From Helochares maculicollis (Eukaryota; Arthropoda; Insecta; Coleoptera; Hydrophilidae): DNA of 61,155 bases. Every line of letters starts with the position of its first letter. Positions within the stretch are counted from its first letter, which is position 1. Where the stretch lies: NCBI GenBank assembly GCA_033557835.1, contig JAWQRO010000078.1, positions 1 to 61,155 on the forward strand, in the 5' to 3' direction. Position numbers and translations under genes: made by a program. This document shows, in pieces, positions 11,942-23,430 of this stretch. The notes under the pieces were generated by a model. The model did no database searches. It worked only from the letters and a program-made list of their open reading frames with translations, and was not told where the DNA came from.

Positions 11942-13821
11942 TCTGGCCGGCAAAAAAGCTTGTAGACTGAAAAATTTCTTCGACTCTTTGCACACCGCTG
12001 CTGTTGTAAAAAATAGATTTGCGACTGTTTGTCAAAATGATTTTTGTTTTGTTTTTTAATAATAAAATAAAATATGAACAATTTCCATGATTCTAACCTA
12101 AATTTTAAGTGACATTCTACTTTGTTAATTCGCAACTGGTGGAAATAGGTGGCAGTACTGCATCAATGAAAATTACTGAAAAATTCTGGATATATCTCAC
12201 ATGGTATAAGAAATGTATTTTTAGATAATGTACGAATGTTAAAGAGTCGTAGAGATAACCTAGGTATAGTAACACCTTTTACACATTTATTATTTATAGT
12301 ATACTTGAAATTTAGAAGTTTTATAAGGAAGAATAATTGGATTTTAAAATATTGGGTATTGAGCGCATATCGCTTACGGTTTAACAGGAAATTTCTCTTA
12401 TTTAATTGTCTTAATTAACACCAGTAAACCAAAATCTGCATTTATGCATTGTTTTTTCATTGTCTAAAAAGATGATATATTATGACCATCAGAGTCATGA
12501 AATATGCGCTAAAATTTAGATATTTTTATATAGTATTACATCATTCTATATAAAGAAAACTAGTGGAGGAAATTCGTTTAAATCGCAATACTAACTTTAA
12601 AGTCTGGTCTTTCCATATATAATTTTCGTCCCAGTTATGACATCATTATGCTTCATATAAATTCGGGAAATAAATCAAAAGTTCAACATGGAATTATGAT
12701 TGAAATAACCCGAGTTTTAGTTGTCTGTTTTTATTAATACGTATAGTAAATCATATACCACATCTGGGAATATAATTGAATTTAAAACACTTTTAATTTG
12801 CTTTGTCACAACTCAACAGTATCAAATTGATACTGTTGTTTTTAAATAAAGACTGGGCTGAGGTTTTAATTTGAAATCGCTGTAAAAACATTTTTTGTGC
12901 TGTAGTATAAAAATGCAAGTACAAGACAAAGGTTTACCTCATCTAGAAATTAAGCATATATTGTAATAATTCTAAAGCTGTTTTCTCTTTAAGTTTGAGT
13001 TCTCCTAACTTTTAAGTAATTCTTGTACTAAAAGTAAATATCAGTAGAGTAGATTAGATAAAGCAAATCAACTAAATAATTTTATAAATTGATTCTAGAC
13101 GAATCTCTAGTGTCGATAAAATAATCGAAGATGGGTGCAATTAGATATTGTAATTGTATATGAGGCAATAGTAATGGGAATAGAAAGTAATGTAATGCCT
13201 AAATTTGCCCAAACGAATCTCAGGGCTATTGCAAGTACTTCACCTAAGATATGCATTTAAATGGTTTTGGAAAAACTAGATTGAAGTATGGAAATTAGAA
13301 TGATTTCCAAACAATAAAATCCCTATGTGCCAAAACCACTTTCGCCAACTAAAAGTGATTAAAGGCGCTATTTTCGAATTTCATATTTTATATTAACATC
13401 AAATCAAACACAGACCGAGTGATTTTTAATGAATTTTGTAATTTTGGTAAAAAAAGTCTAATCTTTATGCTTTCTCTTGATACGTCCCGGCAGTCTCCGA
13501 TTTAAGAGCTAGATATGCTCAAGATCAACGTTCGCCCTTGTAATTAAGTTGTATTTGCATCTTTCTCTATTGATATTTGTCGGTTTCTGATTTGCTGATT
13601 GGAATCCACCGCTCATAATCTGTGTGCGTCGGCGTCACTTGCAGCGTTTTTGAACAGAGATAGGGTTATTGGATAGGCTTTGAAGTGAAGGAGTGGGAGG
13701 TAAGAAGGCCACATACAACCAGCCGGTTTATTCAATCATCTCTTATTTACTCCTTATTGTTAACTAACACAGTTCCTTTATATTCAAAATTGCCATTAAA
13801 ACATTTTATAAGAAGTACAGG
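11942..13821. other. Divergent intergenic region between FKBP8 and cyclophilin B
   Basis: FKBP8 (minus) and cyclophilin B (plus) start 1.9 kb apart, head to head. The stretch 13480-13700 is richer in GC and CpG than its surroundings and probably holds the cyclophilin B promoter and 5' untranslated exon. The open frame at 13685-13867 lies in another frame over the cyclophilin B start and is not a gene. No other gene is visible. Confidence 0.6.
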
Positions 13822-16800
13822 ATGTACGCGCAAAGGTTCTTGTTGGCCCTGGGGCTTCTGTCTGTGATTCTCATCGTTTCTGTATACGCCAGTGATGATG
13901 ATAAAGCGAAAAAAGGCCCAAAAGTCACACATAAGGTAAGTTAAAAATATTTATTTTTGATTGAGCAGGTGGCTTGATTAATTTTTTGTTGGCCTAGGTG
14001 TGGTTTGATATTGAAATCGGAGGTGAGAAGGCTGGTCGTATAGAAATTGGATTGTTCGGAAAGACCGTACCTAAAACTGCTACTAACTTCTTCGAACTTG
14101 CCAAGAAACCTCAAGGTGAAGGATACAAAGGCAGCAAATTCCATAGGGTTATCAAAGACTTCATGATCCAAGGAGGTGACTTCACTAGGGGTGACGGAAC
14201 TGGAGGTAAGTTAGATGGCAAATTCAGTATTTACAATGTAAAACTTCGCAAACGATGATACAAAATGGGAGTTCACCCAACGATAATTTTTGTCTGCTGC
14301 ATATTTCCTTAGTTCGTTTTATTTTACATCAAATGTGACATATCGTTTTAAAAATTGGATTTTAGTAATTAATATTTTAATGCCTTTGTTATCTGACAAG
14401 ACAGCATGGAATAATATTGTCATGCCCACATTATCGTGCATATAATTTAATTAGTCAACCTATAAATAGTGATAAAATTGAAAAATAGTGATAATGTTTT
14501 AAATTCCCTCTTGGCATGTCATCCTATGGTTACTGTACAACTAATAGGATAAAATCTTGAACTTTCCCTTATTAGTTTTTTTGACAATAAAATACTTCTC
14601 ATATTTCCTAGGAACTAAACTTGTCTTAGTAGTTTTCTTTGTGTATATAAATATATTATATAAATAACACTATTAAGCTTTGTATAATGCACAATGGATT
14701 AAAATTTTAAATGTTCATATTTCCCATCGTTTATTTATTCTACAGAAAAAGAATGCATAACTTTCTAAAAGTATTAATAAAGTCATGAAAAATTGGCTAA
14801 TTTCAAAAGTTTCGACCTTTAGAATTCCAAGCAATAATCAAATTGTAAAACTATTGAAAATCAGTGGTATGTGTGCTAAAATAATAATGTCTACAGGCTG
14901 ACAATTAAAAAGCAAGTGTACAGTAATTTTGCTGGTCAAATTAAATCTTTTGTGATGCAGATAGCTATAATGCAATAGAATTTAAATTGAGGCTAATTGC
15001 ATATTTATCAACTTCTATTGGACCTTTTATACTTGCACGTGCTTTCTATGACCTTAATGAAGCATTGCCCAGAATGAAAATGATAATGGTTTTTGTGTTA
15101 TAATAGCACGTTATTAAGTATCCACCAAAAATAAAATGCTATGGGGGCATTAAAATCACTTTTCAACTTAATCACATAGACATTAATAGAGAAAATCTCA
15201 ATATGCGTGTAGAAGATCAAAGAAAACTTTTGAAAGAATGACTAAATAGCAATTACACTTGGCAACAGTAAGTCTAAAAAAAGCTAGAAAATCCCCTTTC
15301 TTAATGAAAACATCAGCTAATCTTTCTTTATTACATTCTTTGCAGATTTTTCTTTACAGTTGTCTACTTTTCTATCAAATAGCACTTGTTTTTTATTTTT
15401 GCTCAAAGTCCTGTTGTCGAATTGATATGTAGTAAAGTTAATTAATATATATTATATATTAATAATATAATATGAAAACAATGCATATTTTGGATTGTTC
15501 AACAGACATTACATTTTTTTATTGCTATAGAATCAATCAGAACATCATGTTTGTGGTCAGTTTGAAAATACAATATCAAGTGGTACACCAAAAGATAACA
15601 GTAAAAAAATGAACAATGACTTTTTTTACAACTTTTAGATAAGAAAGGCGATCAATTTCCGCTTTTGCCCAGCATTTTATTTTATTTAATCAATTCAAGT
15701 AAAGCTAGACTGTAACGGTTTGCTTTTTTATTTTAAAAATGTTCAATGGATACTTTCTATAAAAACCTCTTCTTTGACTTTATTTTAATTGACTAGTTTT
15801 GTGTATTTCTCATTCATAATATCCAAACTAATTATTCAACTTCAACTACTTGACTGCAGAAAGTTGTCACTGTCTTAGAAGTAATATTTCATGTAAAAAA
15901 AGAAACACATCTTTGTTTAAGGCATTCCTTTGGGAACAATATCCCAGATTCATCTAATATACTATTTATTCATCGATGTTATAGTTCTAAAATGCTAAAA
16001 TTTGACCATTTTATTGCAATCAGATCCAAATTAAACACATTTTTTACAAAAAATTATATAACTGCTGCTTAGGTATATTAACCATAATCTCTAACTAAAG
16101 TTTTTGCATTTTTATACTACTATAGACATATTCTGGATAAATTGAGTGTGTTGAAAACCCTGATTTATAAAACCCATCTTGATGTTATACACGACCAATT
16201 TTTATCATGTTTGGACTATGAGTGCTCGATAATATCCACACCTTTCTTTTATCTTGCCATCACCAAACTTATAAATTATTTGCACATTATTTGTTAACTT
16301 CTACTTTTTTTCATATATTTCCTCTTTTATCAATTTTTCTATACTGTTCCAAACTGAAGCTTTATGTTTATGCAATAAATCATGTAGATTTGGTCTTGTG
16401 TACCAACTTTCTGTTATCACTATATGACTTAAATATATGAATGTAGAAGAGTCATATTTAATTTAATATCTGTATTTTTGCAGTATAAATTTAAAAAATC
16501 TAGTTCATAGCGGTTTTACCAAATTTGATGTTTTTAAGGGAATATATTTGCTTGAAGTACCATCGGTCGTTGATAAACATAAGATGTTTCATCACTGTAT
16601 AACTTTTTGTACTCGTCAACTAATATGCATTTAGCATCAATTTCTTTATTCTCAACATAAGCTAATGCTAGATAAAGATCTGCACATCTCACATATTAAT
16701 GACTGTTCAAGAATGAATATGAAAATAGGTGAATTATTTTTAAGCAATTCTTGGTCTCCTGCATAATACAGTGCAATGCTTTCAAAATGAAAAGTAGATG

Positions 16801-18796
16801 AGAATCAAAACATGTAGATTCCGAAGTTAATTTTGCTTTTGCTCATTAATTTTGACCATTAAATGTATGCAGCAAGGGCTTAACATTATTCTTCATCAAT
16901 AAGAATACTGAAAATTTTTCTTCTGAATCTCTTTAGATATTAATTTGAACTTAAATTATCTTAAACTTAACTTAAATTACTTTAAAGTATTATTGGCTGT
17001 TTATTTCGCCTACACCTGTCTATACCATTACTGATACTATTTTTTCTATTTTCTGAATCAAAAATTCGGTTTTTTGCATTTTACGATTATAATCTTCAAT
17101 GCCGTCTCTCATAACAAACTCTTTAGTACTACTGCACATTTTTAAGACACCAACAAGAGCGAACATTAAGTTGGCAACAAAGTAATTTCAGTTAGTAGTA
17201 TGAAATAAAGCTCATTTATTTTAATACATAATTTTTAATCAATTAGATATTTACCGTTTTGTTCAATGTCCGTCCTTTTGCCATCTATCTTGCAGCACCA
17301 TGACTGTGCTCATAGAACTTTTAGTCTTGAACTAAACATAAATTAAAGTCATCATAATTTGTGAAAGCTTCTATAATTTCTCACAAGTTGCAAAACATGT
17401 CAGGCCATGCATAATCATGCCAATCCTGGCAGTTTTTCTTTGGTTGATTCATCCAGTTTAATCAATTGTTGATAACTAACAGCACTATTTTTTATTTTTA
17501 TTTTGGTATTTTTGTGCTGGTTCTTCATGCTTGCACTTTAACTAAGTTTTCATCACCATTCTATTTAAGGAAGGGATGTTTAAATTGCATTAAATGAGAC
17601 TCTTTTAATTCACAGGGATCCCAAAATTGTGCTTTTTAAGTCTAATTAATTTTTTCAATTGTTGTGTGATGTGTCTGCATTTTTTTGAACAGCTATATGA
17701 GGATAACATTGAATTATTACTTTAATTTAAGCATCATGAACCACAGTAGGTCGTTCAAAAACTTGCTCATTTTTGAGGGAAGAAATCTGATATGAATTTC
17801 TTAAATCAATTCTGACATGTGTGCATTGTTAAGCAATCAACACCCTAAATTTCACATATCTCTTTACAAGAACTAGCAGGTTTAAATTTATCAATGACTT
17901 ATAACTACAAGAAAAAATCATTCACGACTTGCTTCTGAACGAACATCAATATACCTGATTTGATTCCTGCAAATGTTGAATTTATACAATAAAAACAATT
18001 GACAATCGTATGTAACATAGTAAACAAGGAAAGCCGTCGATAAACAGACTTTTGCACCCAAATTCTTCGATAACAGTCCATTGAATTAGGCGCACTAATA
18101 GCCTTCGCAAAATGTGTATATGTGCCGATGGCAGTCAAAGGGATAAATTTAAAAATTTTCATTACAAATCTAATCAATAAAATACTTAAGTAGTTAGTAA
18201 TTACTTTTTATACAATTCTATCAAAATAAAAGCATTGTTCACTCTCTTTAAAGCAGTATGACTTGGTGCCATTAGTACAAATTTTGCAATAGTAATGTTT
18301 TCAAAGACATGCTGATTTACAAATTAATAAAACAGAGAATAGAAAAGGTATAACCTAAAAGACTAAACACGCTATATCTACTACATACGCTTTACTTATT
18401 ATGAAAATATTACTAACCCTTGTAAAATCATCTGTCATTGATATGTAAAATTATAGATTTTTATGTTACTTTTCAGGCCGTAGCATCTATGGCGAACGAT
18501 TCGAAGATGAAAACTTCAAGCTGAAGCATTATGGTGCCGGCTGGTTGTCCATGGCCAATGCAGGAAAAGACACCAATGGATCACAGTTCTTCATCACAAC
18601 AAAACAAACCTCTTGGCTCGACGGAAGGCACGTTGTCTTTGGTAAAGTAATCAAAGGCATGGATATCGTTCGCAAAATTGAATCGTCGAAAACTGATAAC
18701 AGAGACCGTCCAGAGAAAGAAGTTGTTATTGCCGATTGTGGAGGTGAGGAAGTTTCTGAACCTTTCGGAGTAGCCAAGGAAGATGCCAGAGAGTAA
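13822..18796 (+). CDS. PPIB: Cyclophilin B, secretory-pathway peptidyl-prolyl isomerase
   Basis: Three coding exons, 13822-13935, 13998-14205 and 18477-18796, 642 nt (213 aa; human PPIB is about 216). Residues 1-24 form a signal peptide (MYAQRFLLALGLLSV start, hydrophobic core to VYAS), followed by an acidic/basic linker and the cyclophilin domain. Catalytic landmarks are intact: FHRVIKDFMIQGGDF, MANAGKDTNGSQFFIT and TSWLDGRHVVFG (active-site Arg, Phe, Met, Gln and the cyclosporin-contact Trp). The C terminus runs FGVAKEDARE, resembling the retention tail of vertebrate cyclophilin B. It catalyses proline cis-trans isomerisation during folding in the endoplasmic reticulum. Intron 2 is 4.27 kb and carries a dead mariner. 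Candidate poly(A) signal at 18904. Confidence 0.95.
14206..18476 (+). other. Cyclophilin B intron 2
   Basis: A 4.27-kb intron, AT-rich and mostly featureless. The only recognisable content is a minus-strand mariner transposase remnant near 17235-17405. Open frames at 16222-16440 and 17905-18177 resemble nothing and look random. Confidence 0.65.
17235..17405 (-). mobile_element. Degenerate mariner transposase, C-terminal end
   Basis: Read on the minus strand in two frames separated by a frameshift, the sequence gives EIIEAFTNYDDF, then D*KFYEHS, then QDRWQK and DIEQNGKYLID followed by a stop. This matches the order and spacing of the end of mariner transposases (FFxxxxxxFYxxGIxxLPxRWQKxIExNGxYxxD). 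Stops and the frameshift show it is dead. The catalytic part and the inverted termini were not identified. Confidence 0.7.
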
Positions 18797-19224
18797 ATTG
18801 ATTGATAGAAAATTTTCAATTTTCCTTTCATAAGTGCTATACTTTAATACTGTGTTAATTGCAATATTATATTGACATGATGAACATTTTTTGCAAGTTT
18901 TGTAATAAAAATATTGAATTTACTATTTATGTAAAAGAGCCACTTGATTTAACACCTGCTTTAGACATCCTGAGAACTACTTTATTCCTATGTCCTGATT
19001 TTTAGGTAAGCATGCTTGTGAAAATATTTCTATTTAACATGCAATTATTAAAGGCAAATATTCAAAGTGCTGAGCTTAGTCATTATGTTTAGGATGCACG
19101 AGACATATGTGATTTTAGTATTGCAAGAAATAAATAGTTATTAATTGGTAAACATCATAAACGTATTTCACTACCGATGATGTTTATCATTTTCAGTTAA
19201 ACTAAATAAGACATTAACAGTTAC
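18797..19224. other. Convergent intergenic region, cyclophilin B / OTC-like
   Basis: Contains the cyclophilin B poly(A) signal AATAAA at 18904-18909 and a 12-bp inverted repeat (19147-19158 with 19177-19188, spacer 18 nt, one G-T pair) just beyond the OTC-like stop codon. No gene seen. Confidence 0.6.
18904..18909 (+). other. Candidate poly(A) signal of cyclophilin B
   Basis: AATAAA 108 nt after the stop codon. Confidence 0.55.
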
Positions 19225-20253
19225 TTAATTAAGTCTATTTCCTCCGCAGATGCCTATGTCATGATTAAATGGAGGCATAGGCGTTTGATGTTCATATTGT
19301 GCCAACAATCGTAACATAAATGCACACAAAATCCACTTAAAACTATCTAAACACGAGAAAACCAAAGACAATTCATGTTGAAAAATATCATCGTCAATTT
19401 CAAGATGTCCTCTCGGCAAAGCATGCATCAAGCTCCAATTTTCAGGAAGCGTCTCATTTAAAAGTTCTTTCCTCAACTTAAGCTCTGGTCGCACGTTATT
19501 CGACATCACTATCACTGTTGACTTCCTCAAAATTTCCTTCAAATCCGTGTACTCCTGAAGAGTTGTTTTCATATACTTACTTAGAAATAATCCTAGTGGT
19601 AAAAACATCGGAGACATACTATCCTCGTAGTTATTAGCTGAAATGTACCTTATATTTATACCCAATCTTGGTGCAAAGTATAAGTAGGTATTAAATAAAG
19701 ACGTAGGGTAACCAATCCAAGACAAATTTAATTTATTCCAGAACCCATAATGTTTTGCTATGGTCATTAAGTCCCCTAAAGCTCGTGGTATCATAAATCT
19801 GCAACTTTGTATATTCAAGAACGGCCTATCTTTGATATGTTCCGCCAAAGATTTCATTTTCATATGCCTCTTACAGTAGCATAATGTCAAATCTGTGGAC
19901 TGGCCCAAAAGATAAGCAATGTCACTCATATGTTCAAATTGTTCCCAGTTTTCATCTATAATAGTATTCAATTTAACATCCATTATACGAGCAGCCTGAG
20001 CCATTATGCACTGAAGAGGAAAATTGGTGTGTGACATTACCAAAGTAATGTTTGCCCCATTTATCAGATTTTTTTTGAGTTTCCCGGTATTCACTAAAGC
20101 TTCTAATTCTAAAGCAGTCCAAATTAAAGACTTTATATCATGAGAGGAAAGATGGCCTGGGGTCATAACTTTTTTACCAGTTAACTGGACATCGCCAGAA
20201 TAAAGCCGGCTCCTGAATTTCATACAAACGTAAATATTGTATTTCCTAAACAT
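19225..20253 (-). CDS. OTC: OTC-like carbamoyltransferase homologue, probable pseudoenzyme
   Basis: One uninterrupted frame of 342 codons from the first in-frame ATG at 20253 (frame open upstream to about 20337 without another ATG). The N terminus (MFRKYNIYVCMKFRSRLYSG) is basic, Ser/Arg-rich and lacks acids, like a mitochondrial presequence. The rest aligns by eye end to end with ornithine carbamoyltransferase (human 354 aa): LSSHDIKSLIW helix, LNLSWIG strand, HALPRG...DDDIF...LSLVF and FKW near the end. Yet the carbamoyl-phosphate STRTR loop reads NFPLQ, the HPxQ segment reads IPRA, the NN of the ornithine site is TS, the D-x-W-x-S-M-G loop is SNNVRPE, the catalytic HCLP cysteine is alanine and the late arginine before KW is phenylalanine. 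I infer a folded but non-catalytic relative; a recent pseudogene is less likely because no stop or frameshift occurs. Confidence 0.8.
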   Translation of the reverse strand: MFRKYNIYVCMKFRSRLYSGDVQLTGKKVMTPGHLSSHDIKSLIWTALELEALVNTGKLKKNLINGANITLVMSHTNFPLQCIMAQAARIMDVKLNTIIDENWEQFEHMSDIAYLLGQSTDLTLCYCKRHMKMKSLAEHIKDRPFLNIQSCRFMIPRALGDLMTIAKHYGFWNKLNLSWIGYPTSLFNTYLYFAPRLGINIRYISANNYEDSMSPMFLPLGLFLSKYMKTTLQEYTDLKEILRKSTVIVMSNNVRPELKLRKELLNETLPENWSLMHALPRGHLEIDDDIFQHELSLVFSCLDSFKWILCAFMLRLLAQYEHQTPMPPFNHDIGICGGNRLN

Positions 20254-21239
20254 TTGTTTGCTAAAGATACTTAAATTTGACAAATCTTGGACAAACCCTT
20301 TGGAAAAGCTAGTTTCTAAGGTAAATAAGTCAGATTAGGCTTTTTCTTTCTTTTATTCTGACAACAGATTAAAATGAGTTTGCGTATTCCTCACTAATAA
20401 AACCCTTACCTTTGTCATGAAGGATGCATCAAGTTTAATGGTTTCAACTGATCTGTCAATTTATAATTATCGTACTGATTTATATAGGCTAGTTTCAGTA
20501 ATCGAAAGACTAGCAAGCCCCAATGAAGTTTGAAAGACAGAGAAATTTCAAAATATATTTAAATTTACTTTGCATTGCTTCAGTAATAATATAATATAAT
20601 AGGCCGAAAACAATTAAATCATGACTGATTATAATACCAAAATTGGCTACTGTTGACACTAGGAGGTGGAATTTTATTGTTTGATAATTTGAAGTGGACA
20701 AGGGAAAAGATTATTGGATTTTTGATTTGTACACCGTTTACTTACTAAGACTTCGTGTATGCTTTAGTCTTTACACATAGATATTCTCTGACAGAGCAAA
20801 CTGTTAGAAAAGCAATTTGACTACATTCTGGGTAACAGATATCGCAATAGTGTCACACCAGAAAAACAATCCCAGGCCCAGATATAGAATCAGATCGTAT
20901 GTTTCTAGTAACCGATAATTAAACGAAGTGAACAAAAATTATTAAAATATATACAAAAATATAATAATGATTGTCACGTGAAATATGAGATAATAAGGGA
21001 CAGTGGCTGAAAAATTTGATATAAAAGAATGTAAAATTGACACCTACATTAATAGACCTAAGCAATAGCAAGAGGGTTATTTTATGTGTTACATAACCCA
21101 TTATATAACATAAATCATTGAACTGATGGATGTGACTGAAGAATATTAACAAATTGGCTTGTGACAATAAGTGAAAAAAAAATTCAAATCTGGAGTGTCT
21201 CTACTCAACATTCCCTTATAAATATATGTACAACATAAA

Positions 21240-21252
21240 TATAATTATATAT

Positions 21253-21283
<31 letters not shown>

Positions 21284-21295
21284 CATATATATAAT
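21240..21295. repeat. TA/CA compound microsatellite
   Basis: Alternating AT and CA dinucleotide runs, interrupted once or twice. Confidence 0.9.
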
Positions 21296-21559
21296 TCATA
21301 ATTAACACTAACGTCAATGTCTATATTCAACATATTACTATATTCATAAGGAATATAAAATTCTTTTTCAGTACATATATATCATCAGAATATTTTTAAC
21401 ATTTCTTTATGTAATGTACAATATTTCTTAACTTTTTAACTAGTCTGCAATATGGAACGCTTGTTAATACCATTGGCGAAGGCTTGAATTTGAAAATGTG
21501 AATTCATAAATAAAGGAAAGGTCCAATTTTTGAATATAAATTCATAACTAAAATATGAA

Positions 21560-22110
21560 ATTTATGATGGGTAAGTCCCACTTCCGGTTTTCAAATTTAC
21601 AGGGAACTATTAGTTGTTGCTATGTTTTCCATGTTTACCATTTTTGTAACAATTTTGTAAATTTTTTTATTCCAAGGCCCACTAAATTTGGAATTTTTAA
21701 AATTATAAAAATAGCACTTCTGGTCCTTTGATCAAGTTGAAAGTTTGTATCTGTTAGTTTCTTGTGATATGTAAGGTGTGCACGAAATTTTAATCCGGTA
21801 GCTTAATTGTAAAGACTACTTTACTTGAAAAAATTTCAAAACTGTAGGTAAATTGATACTTCTGATGGGCCTACATGCCTACAGATCTAAGTTTTTGCGA
21901 TAATGGCTGTATACCAAATTTCATCGTTCCAGATCAAACGGTCTGACCGCTATCGTGTTTACATAGACACACACACACATACACAGACAACATGCCAAAA
22001 ATGATCAAAATGGATTCAAAGCACTCAAAACGTGGTTATCTGTCAAAGTCTTGCGGTCATATTTTTTCATGATCTCAGTACCTTCCCTTTACGGGAATGT
22101 AAAAAACTAA
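21560..22110. mobile_element. Nonautonomous-element-like block with terminal hairpin
   Basis: More GC-rich than its flanks. It contains a phrase of the kind found in many insect interspersed repeats (TACCAAATTTCATCGTTCC, then a run of ACACAC/CAGACA near 21960-21990). Near its right edge a perfect 5-bp stem TTCCC/GGGAA with 5-nt loop sits at 22083-22097. No protein is encoded. Class is uncertain; a short hairpin near an end would suit a Helitron-type terminus on the minus strand or a LINE tail on the plus strand. Confidence 0.5.
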
Positions 22111-22224
22111 AGAAAGATATTTGAAGTCAAAATGTGAGGCAATTAACTATTTAAAAATGAAGTGTGTATTATTCGCAATATGGTATAAAATTTACTTGCA
22201 ATACAAATAGGAAAAAAGAATATT

Positions 22225-22450
22225 TTTTGTTAAGTTGCCAGCCAGGATTGCATCGCTTTATGTTTTTTTAAGTATACAAAATAAGTGGTACTTTGGCAGG
22301 GCAACTACAGGATTATGCAGAAGATGGACCAGTACTTTAAAGTTGAATTTAAAAAGCTTTAAAACGGTGAGAGTAGCAGTATGTGGACGAGTATTGTCAT
22401 GCAACTCTTTTTGGACAACCGTCCTTAGCATTTATACAAGTATAAACAGC
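22225..22450 (-). mobile_element. Degenerate mariner transposase, catalytic-domain end
   Basis: On the minus strand one frame reads VQKELHDNTRPHTATLT, a spacer, then LPKYHLFCILKKT. This matches the mariner motifs HDNARPHTA and APSDYHLF with about the right spacing. The final catalytic aspartate (SDYHLF) is replaced by lysine, so the copy is inactive. Confidence 0.75.
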
Positions 22451-22589
22451 GGAGAAACTTAAGTTCATCTGTCTCATTCCCACTTTTAAATTCGATTATG
22501 ACTGTAGAAAATAGCAATATAATACCTGCATGGATAGAACACAGAAAAGTTTTTTCGATATTTCTAGTGGATTGGGACTCATAGTTTAG

Positions 22590-23430
22590 AGGAAAACATT
22601 GAAATTTAGTGTTTCATCAATGATAAAGCCCAAATATTTGAATATTTTACTCGAGGGTTATTGTTCGGCTGCAAACATTGTAATTTGGTACTTCGAAAAG
22701 AGCATGAATTTATTTCGTGAAATATAGCGAGTCTTATGGTAAAGAAGTTATTGCTTAAACAATTCAAAGTTATTTTGATTTTCATAAAATTAGATAAATT
22801 GGGTTCTTCTTACAAGATCATTGGCCTAACATTGGGTTGAAGGGACAGTCCACCGGAATTAATTCTTGAGTTAGTAGGTTTACTTTTAATTTTGGCATAT
22901 ATTTTGTTGTCCGTTACCAAATTGTAAATAAGAGAAATTAAAGCTGCACACGATTGTGTACAAGTAGGGTCTGTTAATTTTGGAGCCTTGATGTTGTACC
23001 CAACTAGAATGTGTACATACGAAGCTAAAGTATTGTTGCTTTTAATTTTTGTGATAAAAAAATAATTGCCTCAGAGGATCTATTCCCCAGTTGGCAACCA
23101 TATTGTTAGCTGCTAAGAGATCTTTCACTTCCTAAAAACCGAGTCAATGGACTTTCTAACATTTTTTAATGGTACAGGATGATAAAGAAATAGGGCGATA
23201 GCTTTATACACTTTCAGGATTTTTATTACCTTTCAGAATAGCACAAATCATACATTCTCTCAGATATTTCAGAATGTCATTATTTAGGATGAGTTTGTTG
23301 AAAACGTTAAGTATGTATACCTGAATTTCCTGAGTTAGATTAAAGAGCATATTATGAGTAACATTATTAATAATAGGAATGGAATTTTGTGGTAATAAAT
23401 GTTTCTTGTTGAAATAGAGAAGCAAAATCG
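22590..23430 (-). mobile_element. Degenerate non-LTR retrotransposon reverse transcriptase
   Basis: Minus-strand translation shows FNKLILNNDILKYLRE...AILKGNKNPESV, a stop, then SYRPISLSSCTIKK, the conserved N-terminal RT block (YRPISLL.C). About 450 nt further the same strand gives SSKIFKYLGFIIDETLNF, the conserved thumb-region block (KYLGxxID..L.W). Several stops and frame changes lie between. Jockey/R1-like clades are possible; I cannot assign one. Confidence 0.75.

Noticed and set aside
11609..12059. Overlapping plus-strand frames of 92 and 136 codons
   Set aside because: Antisense to the first FKBP8 exon, which has clear domain homology.
13685..13867. 60-codon frame upstream of cyclophilin B
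   Set aside because: Different frame over the cyclophilin B 5' untranslated region and signal peptide; no homology.
22235..22462. 75-codon plus-strand frame
   Set aside because: It is antisense to the mariner relic, which explains the open frame.
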